From Lumbricus terrestris (lineage: Eukaryota; Annelida; Clitellata; Crassiclitellata; Lumbricidae), in assembly GCA_949752735.1 (NCBI GenBank), contig OX457039.1:46520599-46584598 (forward strand): a stretch of 64,000 nucleotides of DNA, in the 5' to 3' direction. Each line of letters begins with the position of its first letter. Within the stretch, counting starts at the first letter, position 1. The notes below the pieces were generated by a model. It ran no database searches. It saw nothing but the letters and a program-made list of their open reading frames with translations, and was not told the DNA's origin. The translations under genes were made by a program, and so were the position numbers. Shown here piece by piece: positions 49,027 to 60,351 of the stretch.

Positions 49027-50234
49027 ATGGCGGCGCGGTGCGGTGTTTTGGAGGCGGCGCCCCGAGACTGGTCGAGAGGTATTCTGAACGCCACTTGTCA
49101 AGCTAATTAAAGGTTGCGAAGCAGCAATAAAAATTGATAAGCTAGACTACTTCAAAAAGTCAAGACAGCTTAAATACTGATCATTAAGCCATTAACAACG
49201 AATGGCTGATACATTGCGAATAAGCAGCTGTCAACTCGCAAGTTCGTAAGGGCCCATGCAGTTTTAACAAAGATAGGCCAATTAGAGATTTAGAGTGGTC
49301 TTTGGTTTTAAACCATCACCCTTGAAACTTAGGCCTAGGCCTAAAAATTTTGAATTTTGGACACGGTTCGGTCTTTAAGGTGAAGAAGAAATCTCACGTA
49401 GTGACCTACATCACTTTGGTATATCGCATAACCTGTGATGCTGAATGGCTTGGCTGGCTAAGCATGACAGTCTGCGTGATTTTGTTCATCTAACATTACT
49501 GCTCCCGTTAGATACCTATGGAGAGATTCGTTTATCTGTCAGTATTCCAACCACCTGCCTCATGCTCCCTCAGCTGTGTAGGTATAGAGGTAGACAAAAA
49601 CGGCAATATACTAAATAACAAATGGCGTCTTTCCATGGGGGAAAGAAATGGCACTTCAGCACTTAATTGTTGCAAGCAAACATTATTTAGCAGACACGAC
49701 TATGTCTGGTAATGTCTAAAATTTCTGACCAGACAGATTGTCTAAATACTGGACTGCATGGTTCATCACCGGATGCCTGGAAACCCTATGTCTTGAACAG
49801 ATTTTTTTAATCTGCTACAATGTACAGTTGCTGTCACATAAACTATCACTGCATTTCACACCTATCTGTATAGAGTATACATATTCAAACTCATTTCATA
49901 TTAGTATGAACAGCTCATTGCCTGTGTATATAGGCTATTTCTCAGATTTCAGTATGCACACACGCCTTGCTTATGCCTCATGCAAATCAAAGAGTGCATC
50001 TTCTGTAACATGCTTTATTATCAACTAGCTAGGGACACTATTAGGAGTGAACATGTCCCAGAATCCTTCTGCTATCCCTGAATGTGGTATGCTGTTAAAA
50101 TTTTATAAGACATGGAATGCCAAATACATTGTTTTAATCATAGTGCATTTCCATGTACTGTCTTGTTGCAGAATTTCAGTTATCTTGAACCAATACTTGC
50201 TACTGAAGATGAAAATGCTGCTGAAAAGATATCA
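49027..50234 (+). CDS. Proposed 5' exons of the F-box/CARD/beta-propeller gene
   Basis: Four exons fit in frame: 49027-49078 (ATG in a GC-rich context, phase 1 out), 49582-49708 (phase 1 in, phase 2 out), 49828-49867 (phase 2 in, phase 0 out) and 50172-50234 (phase 0 both ends). Each has AG/GT borders. They encode about 94 residues with no recognisable domain. The second exon reads GIEVDKNGNILNNKWRLS; the fourth reads NFSYLEPILATEDENAAEKI and looks genuinely coding. The 40-base third exon is the weakest call. The start at 49027 is chosen because it is the only ATG followed by an open frame and a phase-compatible donor. Another upstream start is possible. Confidence 0.45.
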
Positions 50235-50539
50235 GTATGTATATGCATGGTTTGGAATCAATTCTTAGAAATACAGATCATTGTAAAAATCCATTCTCTT
50301 ATGAAGAAAGCTTAATATTAACTGATTTTTAGTATGGCTAGCTATTGAAATCCCAAACAATGATACACCAGCGTCCAGCTATGTATAGCCACCTGAATCA
50401 GCCATCCTGGATCCTTCCATAGACCTACTGCTGTGTCCGAATTGTTTAACTTGCTTACAACTGTGCAGTGCTATAATTATGTCATCATCACCTGCTATGC
50501 ACAGTTCAACCACTACCAACGAGATTACGAGAATGTTCC

Positions 50540-50820
50540 ATAGGACATGAGGTACAGCATCATCTTCGCTCTGCTATGAAGGGGGCAACTCCTAGTTCCA
50601 CGGGCTCGCTTAGCTGTCAGGTAGCGCAGAGCTTTCTCGGTTGTAGGGCCAATCCATATGGAATCACCTCCCTTCAAAGCTGCATTTATTACATCGGACC
50701 AATCAAACTTTGTTTCATAAATCTCGCAAGTCTTTTTCTTTTCCCGTGGCTGGGCTGGGAGTGCCATCGAGTAGATTTGTTGAGGGGGCGCTATATAATA
50801 TAACGAATGAATGAACGAAT
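50540..50820 (+). mobile_element. 3' fragment of a CR1/L2-type LINE
   Basis: A frame contains AFSVVGP, then an F-K-like stretch and a final GWAGSA motif, followed by GGGGGCGCTATATAA and GAATGAATGAACGAA. This is the end of a LINE ORF2 plus its short 3'UTR. The tail matches the copies at 9.2 and 21.5 kb. It sits in an intron of the CARD gene in the same orientation. Confidence 0.6.
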
Positions 50821-51288
50821 TATTGTATCAGCTTTCATGTAGCCTACTTACAATGTTGCTGATAGGGACTCTGGCCATTGACCAAACATCTTGTATAGTA
50901 TATGGTAACTCCTTAATCCAAGCTTTTCTGTCAATTACTCTTCAAAACTCTCTTATTGTTTAAGATGTTTGAGCTGCTCCATCACTTTTGAAACAGACTT
51001 TATGACCCATGCTGTAACAACATCATCAACCTGTTGATCTTGCAATTTACGTCAAGACCTTTCATTAAAATGGCAAAAAGGGCTTTTAAAATTCATTTCT
51101 GACTCCTTATTCTTTTTGTTGCTCATATTTCAGACACCACCCACTCTAGCCATTATGCCAGTCTAGCTACTTGATATATATATATATATATTTTATATAT
51201 CTGAGGGCAGAAATTATGCTTGTGCGGAGGTAGGATAAATCCTCGGTTGAAACATTGTTGATACATATACAAGCTTGAATATTTTCAG

Positions 51289-51472
51289 ATTTGCAACTTG
51301 CCAATGGAATGTTTGGAAATCATACTTGTGAAGGCATATGTACTGCATTTTCATTCTCTGAACCAAAAGGATGAGAAATGGTTGTTTAACCAATTTGCAT
51401 CTATCAGTTCATTTTGGTTTGACACCATTGACAGACGGCGATTTAAAAAATTTTTGCACAGACATTTTATGG
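51289..51472 (+). CDS. F-box-like exon of the CARD/beta-propeller gene
   Basis: Acceptor ATTTTCAG and donor GTAAGTTA bound 184 bases, phase 0 in and phase 1 out. The segment begins ICNLPMECLEIILVKA and ends with a basic helix (DRRRFKKFLHRHF). LPxECLxxIL followed by hydrophobic helices and a Trp resembles an F-box, which would recruit Skp1 and a cullin ubiquitin ligase. The match rests on the LP-start and helix spacing only, so the call is F-box-like. The exon joins in frame to the CARD exon. Confidence 0.7.
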
Positions 51473-51816
51473 GTAAGTTAACATGCTCAGTCAGTATATT
51501 TATTTATACGCATAAGTGTATGATATTCCTCAGTACCTCCACCAATACTATAACTTACCCACCATCACCTGCCTCAGGCTTCTCTATTCATAGAGCACCA
51601 ATGAGTTGTGAGCACTACTATTAGAAGATATAATTTTATACAGATATTTTATATGTATATTTTTTTTCATACATATATAATTCTACATTTGTATTGATGT
51701 ATATATATTTATATATTTTAATGAATTAAAATTGATATAGATTAAAAATATTGATGTAAGTCTTATTTAATTAGCCTGTGATTTTGCTCTGTCTTTGTAT
51801 TTCTATAATTTTATAG

Positions 51817-52104
51817 TCTACTTTTCACACATTGGCAAACAAAAGGCAATTGTCCGAAATAACAGACAGTTTCTCAGAGAATACATTCAGCCGACTGTTA
51901 ATTTCATCCACCAACTACAAACGTTTGGATGTCTTACGACTGAACAGGCCAAACATATCGACAACCTCAGCTCAAAACGAGACAGAAATGAAGAACTTTA
52001 CAATCTGATGAGATCTTTTGATCGCCGTTGGTACCTCTGTTTCATCGAGTGCTTGCAAAGAAGCAGACAAAACCTTGTTGCTGGAGTCATAGAAAAAGGA
52101 GGAG
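51817..52104 (+). CDS. CARD (death-fold) exon
   Basis: 288 bases, phase 1 at both ends. The encoded segment begins YFSHIGKQKAIVRNNRQFL. It contains LTTEQAKHI, the charged SSKRDRNEELYNLMRSF, and finally WYLCFIECLQRSRQNLVAGV. This is the full six-helix pattern of a caspase recruitment domain: an N-x2-L start, L-T-x2-E/Q in helix 3, a basic turn then E-x-L-Y/L in helix 4, and F-x2-C/A-L-x3-x-Q-x-L at the end. CARDs bind other CARDs in apoptosis and innate-immune complexes. Placement between an F-box-like segment and a beta-propeller is unusual. Confidence 0.85.
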
Positions 52105-52149
52105 GTACAATGTTACGTGTAGTTAGAGATTATCATAGGCCTAATCAGT

Positions 52150-52225
52150 ATTTATATTTATCATTGTATAGAGAGCATGCCTGAGTAGATATCTTGAAAA
52201 GGTGCTATATAAATTCTCAGATTAA
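52150..52225 (+). repeat. Short LINE/SINE tail fragment
   Basis: CTGAGTAGATATCTTGAAAAGGTGCTATATAAATT resembles the GCTATATA-type tails elsewhere in the window. It begins about 45 bases after the CARD exon donor. Confidence 0.35.
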
Positions 52226-52784
52226 GTAAACAATTGAACACGGACAACAGCAATATATTTCGTGTCATATCGCACTTGTTTAATTGCTATTATGTCAAGT
52301 GACATGGCTGATAAACATGTTGGTCATAATCGTTCATTAGTCATTACCCTTAACCTCTTAGAAAGCTTTCTCATTTGCTAGCATCTGGAAGAACAGCTGT
52401 CATTGGAATATTTAAATGAACTATAAAGACTTTGTATACAATTTATAATATACCTTTAGTCAATGTACACACAGGGTATGAGTTAAAGAATTGAATTTAT
52501 TAGAGCAGATCTCATGAGCATTAGAGATTGAGGATTATCAGCACACCAACAAAACTTTCCTGATGATTCTCAACAGCACATCCTTGCATTTGATATATTC
52601 TGGGAATATCTGTAGTCAGTGCTTCTCTGTAAAATTTGCAACATATTTTGTGTTGACATATACCAGTTGTTGATCACTATAACAATTAACACTGACCCTC
52701 ATGATAAACAAGTTTACATACATGTGTGAAAATTGCTTGTTTTCTTAGTGGAAATTATGTAGCAGGCTGTTTTATTTCTTTTAG

Positions 52785-53153
52785 CAACCGTAAAGTTGAA
52801 ATTATCAAAGATGCATTGCTCACAGTGGGGCAGAAAAAAGCAGCAGCTAGTGAAAAGTTTAAACCAACTCCAGAATAAAGACAAACAAAGAATTCATCCA
52901 CTGGAAATGGAAATTTCCTGCCTAAGAAGATTTGACATTGAGATTCTTGGAGCTAAAGTAACAAAAGGCATAGAAATTTGGTTCTGGTGCCATTCAGAGG
53001 CCGGTCTTCAAAAATTAGGCAATGATCATTTTGTTTTTCATACACTGACTGGTCTGTTCCAATGCTATTCTTCGCCACTTGAAAGAAGTTTGTGCGTGGT
53101 TGATCCTTCACCATTCGGTTCAAACTTGAGACAATTCAAAAGGAAGAAAGTTG
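52785..53153 (+). CDS. Linker exon after the CARD domain
   Basis: 369 bases, phase 1 at both ends (acceptor TTTCTTTTAG, donor GTGAGTGT). The first third is a short basic coiled coil (RKKQQLVKSLNQLQNKDKQR). The middle reads GIEIWFWCHSEAGLQKL, which recalls the small alpha/beta modules that follow death-fold domains in some invertebrate adaptor proteins (TRADD-N-like). That comparison is tentative. The end is basic. No enzyme motif is seen. Confidence 0.75.
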
Positions 53154-53204
53154 GTGAGTGTTAAAATAATATTGAGATTATTATTAGGAATAATTATTAC
53201 AGGA

Positions 53205-53402
53205 GAGCGAAGCAAGTGATGAACTAGGACGCTGGAAGAAGAAGGAAACGAGGAAGACTGAAAAGGAACTGGCAAGAAACAGTCAAAAACGACCTAAGAC
53301 GCCTGGAGCTGACATGGGAGGAGGCAGAGGAACTGGCGATGGATAGAGAGGAGTGGAGGAGATGCGTCGCCCGATGTGCAGACATGCACAGGAAGGACTA
53401 AG
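53205..53402 (+). mobile_element. C-terminal fragment of a LINE reverse transcriptase ORF
   Basis: One frame reads RRRKRGRLKRNWQETVKNDL, then RRLELTWEEAEELAMDREEW and RRCVARCADMHRKD followed by a stop. This basic GR-x-W...DL-x-TWEEA...DR-x-WR pattern is the usual C-terminus of many invertebrate LINE ORF2 proteins. The frame is intact over 60 codons, so the insertion may be fairly young. It lies in the intron between the linker and propeller exons. Confidence 0.75.
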
Positions 53403-53689
53403 GTGTAAGGTCTAAGGAACTTCTGTAGTACCATAGACTAATATACAAAGCGCAATGATTTGAAAAGGACGAGTTGTAAGTAGACAACGAATGGCCGGTG
53501 ACTGAGTCCAATGAATAGAAACAATTGGGGAATTAAAAAATAGAGTGAGGTAAATACAGGGGTTATTGAATAATAATAAACATTGATGAGATGAATATGG
53601 ACTGATTTAGGCAAACATCTGTAGTTGGGTACAGTTTGGCTTGTCATACAATCCAATTCAACTTGTTGAATTATAAGAGACAGTACAAT

Positions 53690-54100
53690 CAGGGCTGTAA
53701 TCAAGGGTATACGCGGGTATACGGCGTATACTTACCTCCGTGAAAAAACGGCATCGTATACTCACCGCGAAAAACCAGGGTTTACGCGGGTATACAGCGT
53801 ATACTCACTTCACAAAGGGCGTGTGGGTATACGCACGAGAAAGGCAAAGGCTATTTAGGTGTGTTTTTCACAAATCTCGGAGCGAATGACTAAAAAAAAG
53901 GTCATCAGCTTTTTCGGGCGGGAAAATTGGGTAAATTTTTGGCCGGATGACAAAAAAAAGGAAAAAAGGTCATCAGAATTTTTGGACGGGAAAATGGGGA
54001 AACTTTTGCCGGATGACAGCCGCCAGAAATTTTTCCCCGAAAAGTCAGTTTTTCTCCCGGTCAGCGTATACTCACCTCAAAATTTACCAGTACAACCCTC
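53690..54100. mobile_element. hAT-type MITE, 411 bp
   Basis: Exact 8-bp target duplications AGTACAAT flank it at 53682-53689 and 54101-54108. The ends CAGGGCTGTAATC and GTACAACCCTC are imperfect inverted repeats. Inside, GTATACGCGGGTATACGGCG-like words with GTATACTCAC recur near both ends, and an AAAAAAGGTCATCAG block is repeated. Confidence 0.88.
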
Positions 54101-54949
54101 AGTACAATGACTTAAATACAGGGATCATGTGCTCATAGAAAAGGTTTTAAGGAGCCTGTTTAACACTGATGAGTCAACCCAAGGTAACAGGCGTATCTCC
54201 AATCGGAGACTATTCGAGACAGATGGACTCACCAGATGGACCTATAGCTGAAAAAGCAGTGTTATGTTGTGTCCCATTAGCAAAAAAATTAAGGTGCTAT
54301 GCTTAATATGGTATTAGCCATGGTAAGCCCAGTACCACTAGTTGAAGTCTCCTTTCAGTAGGTTTTAATGTATTTAGCAACTTTTCCTATCAAACCAACC
54401 ATTGACTCTTGAGTAGAAGTGGCAGCACAATCACGCTAGGCAGGAACTATAATTAGATCTTCAATGACATGAGGTTAATGTGAAGTTCTAATCAATACCC
54501 ATCTGCTGCTGATGATTTGCCTCGGCTGTGGATACCGTAATTAAAACTATGCACATGAGTAGCAATCACTGTTTCAGCCTCTACTTTCTGCTTGTTTGCA
54601 GTGTTGCTGTTACTTGCACATCTTGCAGAGCTCTATTAGAACTGTTTATCTCATAGCCTTGCTCTGATTTAACAGAAAGTAGCACTTTTCTTGGTGAATA
54701 ACCTTTTTGCTTGCTACACGTAAACATAAATTTTGACAGAACTCATCTCACACATCTGCTCATTCAACAGTATCCTTGTATTTTATATTTGAGAATCTCA
54801 ACTGATTGCTCAAGTATTTGTAGGCCCTACTCTAATCTACTTTAGGCTACTACTGTACTGTTGATACTGTACACATAATGAATGGCCTTGGTTATAATTT
54901 AACTGCTAGTTGTCTTGCTATTTATCTGTATGTTTTTTATTTTATTTAG

Positions 54950-55896
54950 TCACTTGCCCAATAGTTACGATCCATCTTCAAACAAGAATACATATTACAA
55001 CAAGACAGAAACAGTCAGTTTTGGGAGTAGCACAACTGGATGGCAAAATCTATGCCTTGATTAAATTTCCAGATGGCCATTTAATCCAAGTCTATCAGGA
55101 TCAGAGACAAATCCATAAGCTTACAATTTACGTTGAAGAAATTGTTGAACCAAAATGCTTAGCTGCATGCCACAGAACAAAATGTCTCTACATTCTTGAC
55201 GGAGGTGGATTTAATAATAATGAAGATGACCATGAAGATTGGTCGATTTGGAAGATTGATTTAACTGAATCTGAAACGGAAGCTTTCTTGTGGTTGGATG
55301 AATCAAATTTGTACGATGCTTCAGAGAATGACAACAAATGCGAAGAAATAATATCGTTGTCAGTGTCAAGTAAAGCACAGTTGCTTCTTCTGAAGTACGA
55401 CAGCCGCAAAAGGCCAGACCTATGCCATCTAGACGCCTATAAAGGAGACTCATATGCCACTCCACCTCAACGCTGCTTTCGTTCTGTAGCTGTTAAGGTC
55501 AAGGACCCTCATCATGCCATTGAGACTGCAAGGGGACATTTTCTTATTAGCTATGGCTACAGAAATTTAAGTGGCATAAGTGAAGTGACGCGAAGTGGAG
55601 ACGTTATACGTTACTTCCATCATTTTGACCCAAGGGACCACTCAGAGCCGCTGCTTCAACCAGTCTATCTGGAGATGGGCTCGTATGGTCGAGTGTTGGT
55701 GGCAAGCAAAAGTAACAGTCAAGTGATCCTTGTTGATCCGCAGCTCGACACTTACGAAGTTCTTCTCACGGCAAATGACCATGGCATTGATAAACCAACC
55801 CAACTATCTTACTGTAGAGATAAAAAGCAGTTACTGGTAATACATCAGTCAGGGAAAAAACTTGATATCTATTGCTTAAATGACACAACATTATAG
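54950..55896 (+). CDS. NHL-like beta-propeller, terminal exon of the CARD gene
   Basis: The acceptor TTTTATTTAG is followed by 947 bases (phase 1 in, TAG at 55894-55896), 315 codons including the stop. Blade-like repeats are visible: SVLGVAQLDGKIYALIKF, VEPKCLAACHRTKCLYILDG, HHAIETARGHFLISYGY, PVYLEMGSYGRVLVASKSNS and DKPTQLSYCRDKKQLLVIHQ. The H-A-I-E-T...G-x-F, GRV-L-VA...N-x-x-V-x-L-V and P-x-L-x-Y pattern is that of NHL/SMP-30-type six-bladed propellers in invertebrate TRIM-NHL-like and adaptor proteins. It probably binds a protein or RNA ligand. The whole deduced protein is about 689 residues with no signal peptide or membrane segment. Confidence 0.85.
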
Positions 55897-56242
55897 ATCC
55901 AATGTTTTTGAGGAACATCTAAAAGCAATTGGATGAGTAAAGAGTAACAGATCTGAAACTTTTGAAAAACAATAGGCTGTTAACAATAGAGACTTGAGAC
56001 AGTGGCACTGTGCAATGCACGTGTCATCAGCCATGTTGGTCGACCATTCGACTTCTGCATCATTCAACAGATATTCTCATCTAAATGCTCAGTATCTTCG
56101 AAGCATGTTGTATTTTTCTGGTGCTTGTTTTCGTACTGAAATTATTTTATTTTTTTCATGTACTAACTATTTTTGACCATAAGCTTTAAGCAGCCATACT
56201 GTTAATTTTGCTAATGTAAACCTACAGCCTGTTGTTTATTGA

Positions 56243-56248
56243 ATTAAA
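56243..56248 (+). terminator. Candidate poly(A) signal of the CARD gene
   Basis: ATTAAA, about 350 bases after the stop codon, is the first near-canonical signal seen in a suitable position. Confidence 0.35.
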
Positions 56249-56599
56249 CGAACATACATACATACATATATATTTTTGACCCATAGTACTACATCATGCC
56301 CCTTCCGTCTGATGTCTGGTCAAGTGAGCTGTACGGACCGCGTGTGCTGTCCGTAGCAGTGTCTTCGTCTCGGTGGAGATCAACGAACGCAAGACAATGG
56401 AGAGTGACCTCAGTCACAGCTCTGACTCTTCCATCAGCCGACTGACGCACTAGGAATGATTTTCTTGTGTACCCCTTGTGACTCTATGGCTAGCCGGACA
56501 TGTGTCATCTTCCACCAGTGAAGGACTACTCATCGACAGTATCGATGTGTTTGTGAACACTGTCATCCCTCTTACTACCTATCGATACAACCTGGTCTG

Positions 56600-56860
56600 G
56601 AGACTAAGAACATCCATGCCATGTGTTGGGGCATGTGTGGTATAGAAGCATGTTTGGTGTCTTGGAGCCAAAAGGTTGCAGGCTCGAATCCACCTCAAGC
56701 CACCTAGTAGGGACCCTGAGCAAGTCCTTCACTTGCAATTGCTCATGTGCTTCTACGTGAAACTATATAGACAGCCCCTAAGGGCACATCGGGTAAATAT
56801 TAGTAACTATATTCTTATGGTTAAGAGTCAGTAAGTTTTCACTCAATCTGGACAAAAGCC
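56600..56860 (+). repeat. tRNA-derived SINE
   Basis: An A-box-like TGTGGTATAGAAGCATG is followed by a B-box-like GGTTGCAGGCTCGAATCC. The body contains CCTGAGCAAGTCCTTCACTT, close to the conserved SINE core phrase seen in many aquatic animals. The tail is AT-rich. The tRNA part is too diverged for function. Confidence 0.65.
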
Positions 56861-56869
56861 AACTTAACA

Positions 56870-57640
56870 AGTTTCAATCATGTTGAAATATTTTGTCTAA
56901 ATGTGACATGAAAGTTGCTTTTGGTTGTATAATGATTACTTCGTTACACATTTTTAGATGCATATAGATCATTTTTTAACACGTTAATCGCACGCGTTAA
57001 TCGCGATGAATCAACAGCCCTAGTATTTATTTATTATCATTACTATAATTTCAGACAGCAAACTATACTTGTGAATATGTGAAATCTATGCAGAACCAGA
57101 ATGTGATTTCGAGGATCACTTGGTCTTCAAAGTTTTCTTAAAGATCACAACAACAACAACAACAACAGTGGAAAGTTTGTCTCCAATTGAAGACGTACAT
57201 ATTCATGAAGACTATCAGCACCAGCCAGAACAAATAAAGTGCCGTTCCTCAATACTGAACACCTAACAAATTCAAAAGATTGGAACTACACTTCCACTGA
57301 AATTCTCACTATTCTGCATGATGCAGCACAAAGATACAGTTTTAGTTTAACTTAGAGATGTTTAGATGTTTAAGATAACCAACGACTTTTCAGAATCTGT
57401 CATGTCAAAGAAATGGCAACTGATTTTTCAAAAACCAACCAAATTTGAAGCTATAGAATTTACTCCATTAAAAATTCAAAAGATCTAAAACAGATGAAGC
57501 AACTTCTGAATCACTCAAACCCTCTCCAATTAAAGATGCAAAATACAAGACCTGTGTTGACATTGAAACTCTGATCCCACAAAGAAATCCCCGAGTCTGA
57601 TGAAGAACGTAAATCTCAATACTTACACATTTGGTGCAAA
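56870..57640. other. Spacer
   Basis: A (CAA)n run lies at 57147-57167. No gene recognised. Confidence 0.4.
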
Positions 57641-57668
57641 AGAAAGTGACGCAGATGAAAAATGGCAG

Positions 57669-57788
57669 ACATGTGTCAGGTCAGATTACACACATGTGTC
57701 AGGTCAGATTACACACATGTGTTGGGTCAGATTACACACATGTGTCAGGTCAGATTACACACATGTGTCGGGTCAGATTACACACATG
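57669..57788. repeat. 23-bp minisatellite, five copies
   Basis: Unit CATGTGTCAGGTCAGATTAC plus ACA, five copies with three substitutions. Because 23 is not a multiple of 3, the array shifts frame each unit; the ORFs across it are artefacts. Confidence 0.95.
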
Positions 57789-57799
57789 GGAAGCATAAC

Positions 57800-59620
57800 T
57801 TAACCACAAACAGACACTACAGGACCCGCAGGCTTCACAGTAAGGTTATTGAGTAACGTCAAACTATCGCTTAACACTTTATAACAATGAGCGTATACTA
57901 AAATGCATGAAAAACGAATCCCTCTCGTCGTTAAAGGGTTAAACTGCCACCAAAAGCATCGCACATGCAATCAAAACATATTTTTTATCATCAAAGAACC
58001 ACATCGCAATTTCAATTCTTTTACATTCAACAGCAGAAACGTCAAGCCCACCATTTTCATTAGCACTTTCTAATCCGTTTTGCGGAATCCAACAACAGCT
58101 CCACATTTAATACACGCTGGTATTCAGTGACCTTGCAAAATTAGAGGACATTCAAATTCTTTTTTCCTCCTGCCCAGCCCTTAAAATGCCAGCACAGAGG
58201 ATCAATAAACAATTGCAAAGTCTGATGGCTAACATGGTCTGAACATTTAACGACGAGAGTCTTAAAGCAACTGGAAACCAATGCAGTTCGTCAATCTATG
58301 AGTAGAGATATCTTGTGGAGATGCCGTCAGTATGTAAACTTACTGAATCAATGCAAATGAGTCTTTGCATTGTCAGATGCCATCACGCACAGCTTCAAGG
58401 AAACATAATTGTGCCACATTAAACATGCTGACCTATAACCTTGCCTTGACTATCTTCGTCTAATCACAGCCAGCCTCAAAGCAAATACACAATGATCAGG
58501 CACTGTTTGTAAGTCAACAACCCAAAGCAGACATGGGTGTACGCATGAGCAAGCTCATTTCTTAGCGTCAATGTATGTCGGCAGAACAAGAACAGTCAAT
58601 GTGCTGGCATTTATCTATAGCCAATTCAAATAGAGGTTCCGATGCAATATCTCTACACTGGCGCGAATTTACACCGTCTGCTGGTTGGCAACTTGGCAGT
58701 ACAATACACGTACACTCATCACTAGCCTATCATTCCTCTCCAAACACCATTTACATGCCTTTCAAATCTAAAGGTCACTTCAAGCCATATGCACTTTCTT
58801 ACTTTGACTAACTGTTTTCAGAACAAGCATGGTATCACTGTCTGATAACGATGTAATCTCATACAATCAATACCAACACTTTGTAACCTTCAAAGCAACT
58901 TAGTCACACAAAATTTATCAGCCTATTAGTGACTTGAAAAACAGTCACTCAACATACTGCAACAACCAAAATTTCTTTATCAAGCATTTCACAACGTGAC
59001 GAATTATTTCTGCATTAGAAGCCGTCTTAGGATTCGAGATTTTTCAGAATCCAGGTCACAAGGACACTGCCTTATCATCTAGTCCTTGAACCTCCTTCGT
59101 TCGACACTAAACATTTATGTACATGCAACCATGCAAGACTAAAGACAAACGAACTCTTTACAACCCTTGAACCATTATGACCACTGACGGTTGCATGAAC
59201 AAAATAGCAATTGTCCGGACAAAGAGTAAGACCAAGTAAAAACATGGAATGCAAAGCCACCAGCATCTGAAAAATGCATGACAAACTAATCAAGCGAAAA
59301 CGGCAAGTGAACTAAAATGCAAAAGAAATCCATACAGCCTCGGGCAAGACAAGTCACAAACGAACGCAGCCGTGCGCACTAAATCCGATGTTCTGCACGG
59401 CCACAGGGCAAAACGTAATTGCAGTTTCAACCAATAATCAAACGCAGATCAAGAAAATAACCACTTCTGGCGGTGGTCTTCAAGTTCCACTTAAGCAGTG
59501 CGCAACAGAAGACCGAGGCACAAGATGAGTCTTAGAAGCATCATGCAAAATGTTAAGTTCCACACTTAGAAGAGCTTTTTTGGATCATCATCTGCAACTT
59601 AAACCTCTCTGCCTCAGCAA
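57800..59620. other. Spacer / 3' flank of the - strand gene
   Basis: No domain-bearing ORF. Part may be the 3'UTR of the - strand gene that ends at 59624. Confidence 0.4.
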
Positions 59621-59623
59621 CTA

Positions 59624-59773
59624 TCATGCATCAGACTTTGCCGATCCCGATTCCTGCTTATCACTGTCGGAGCGACTGTGAACTGATGGTACGCTGGAGG
59701 AAGAGTGGTGTCCAGCACTGATTGGTGGTGGACCAGATGGTTTCACAAACTTGTCCAGACCAGACTGAGTTCT
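59624..59773 (-). CDS. Terminal exon of an unidentified Ser/Pro-rich protein
   Basis: Acceptor TTCACAG, phase 0, 50 codons including the stop TGA at 59624-59626. It encodes RTQSGLDKFVKPSGPPPISA and a Ser/His/Asp-rich end (HSRSDSDKQESGSAKSDA). It joins in frame to the exon at 61488-61618. It is low-complexity and probably disordered. I do not recognise the family. Confidence 0.7.
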   Translation of the reverse strand, partial: RTQSGLDKFVKPSGPPPISAGHHSSSSVPSVHSRSDSDKQESGSAKSDA

Positions 59774-60098
59774 CTGTGAAGCAAGACATCATACAAACGT
59801 CACTGCTATATTTTAAGCAGAGTTCATAATCCGAATCATTGTCGAAGAAAGATAAATACCTTTATTCTACTATATATATGTATATATATATCTTGCGCAC
59901 ACATGTACTACATGGTTAAATTCTCTAATCTTTATTCTACTATATATATAAATTATATATTGCCTACACGTGTACTATGGTTAATTCTCTAATTGTGTGA
60001 AAAATTATTGGCATTATATGCATTATGCATACAAGTCCAAGGACTTCTGCATCGAAAACTGCAAAAATTTCTGCATAGTCTGATGTTTGGCAGGTTAA

Positions 60099-60351
60099 CA
60101 GTGGCAGCGCCAGGATTTCAGTTTCAGGGGTGGGGAGGGCTGAAGCCTTGCGGTGGAAATCCACCGAAATTTCTGACGACTCTTTTTTAGTCATCGGCGA
60201 AATATCATGAAAATTTTCCATTTTCACCGCCGAAATTTCTGACGTCGGCCGAAAATCGTGGATATTTCAATGTAAAAAATTGGATGGCCCTTTTTTTAAG
60301 GGGGCTGAGCCTCTTATAGGGGGGGTGTTTAGCCCCCTAGCGCCGCCACTG
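60099..60351. mobile_element. hAT-type MITE, 253 bp
   Basis: Ends CAGTGGCAGCGCCAGG and CTAGCGCCGCCACTG are inverted repeats. Flanking 8-bp target duplications CAGGTTAA (60091-60098) and CAGGCTAA (60352-60359) differ at one base. It shares its CAGTGGC ends with the element at 41.2 kb but has a different interior, with a repeated CCGAAATTTCTGACG block. It lies in an intron of the - strand gene. Confidence 0.9.

Noticed and set aside
56600..56730. A functional tRNA gene
   Set aside because: A- and B-box-like segments are present but acceptor and anticodon stems do not pair; it fits a SINE head.
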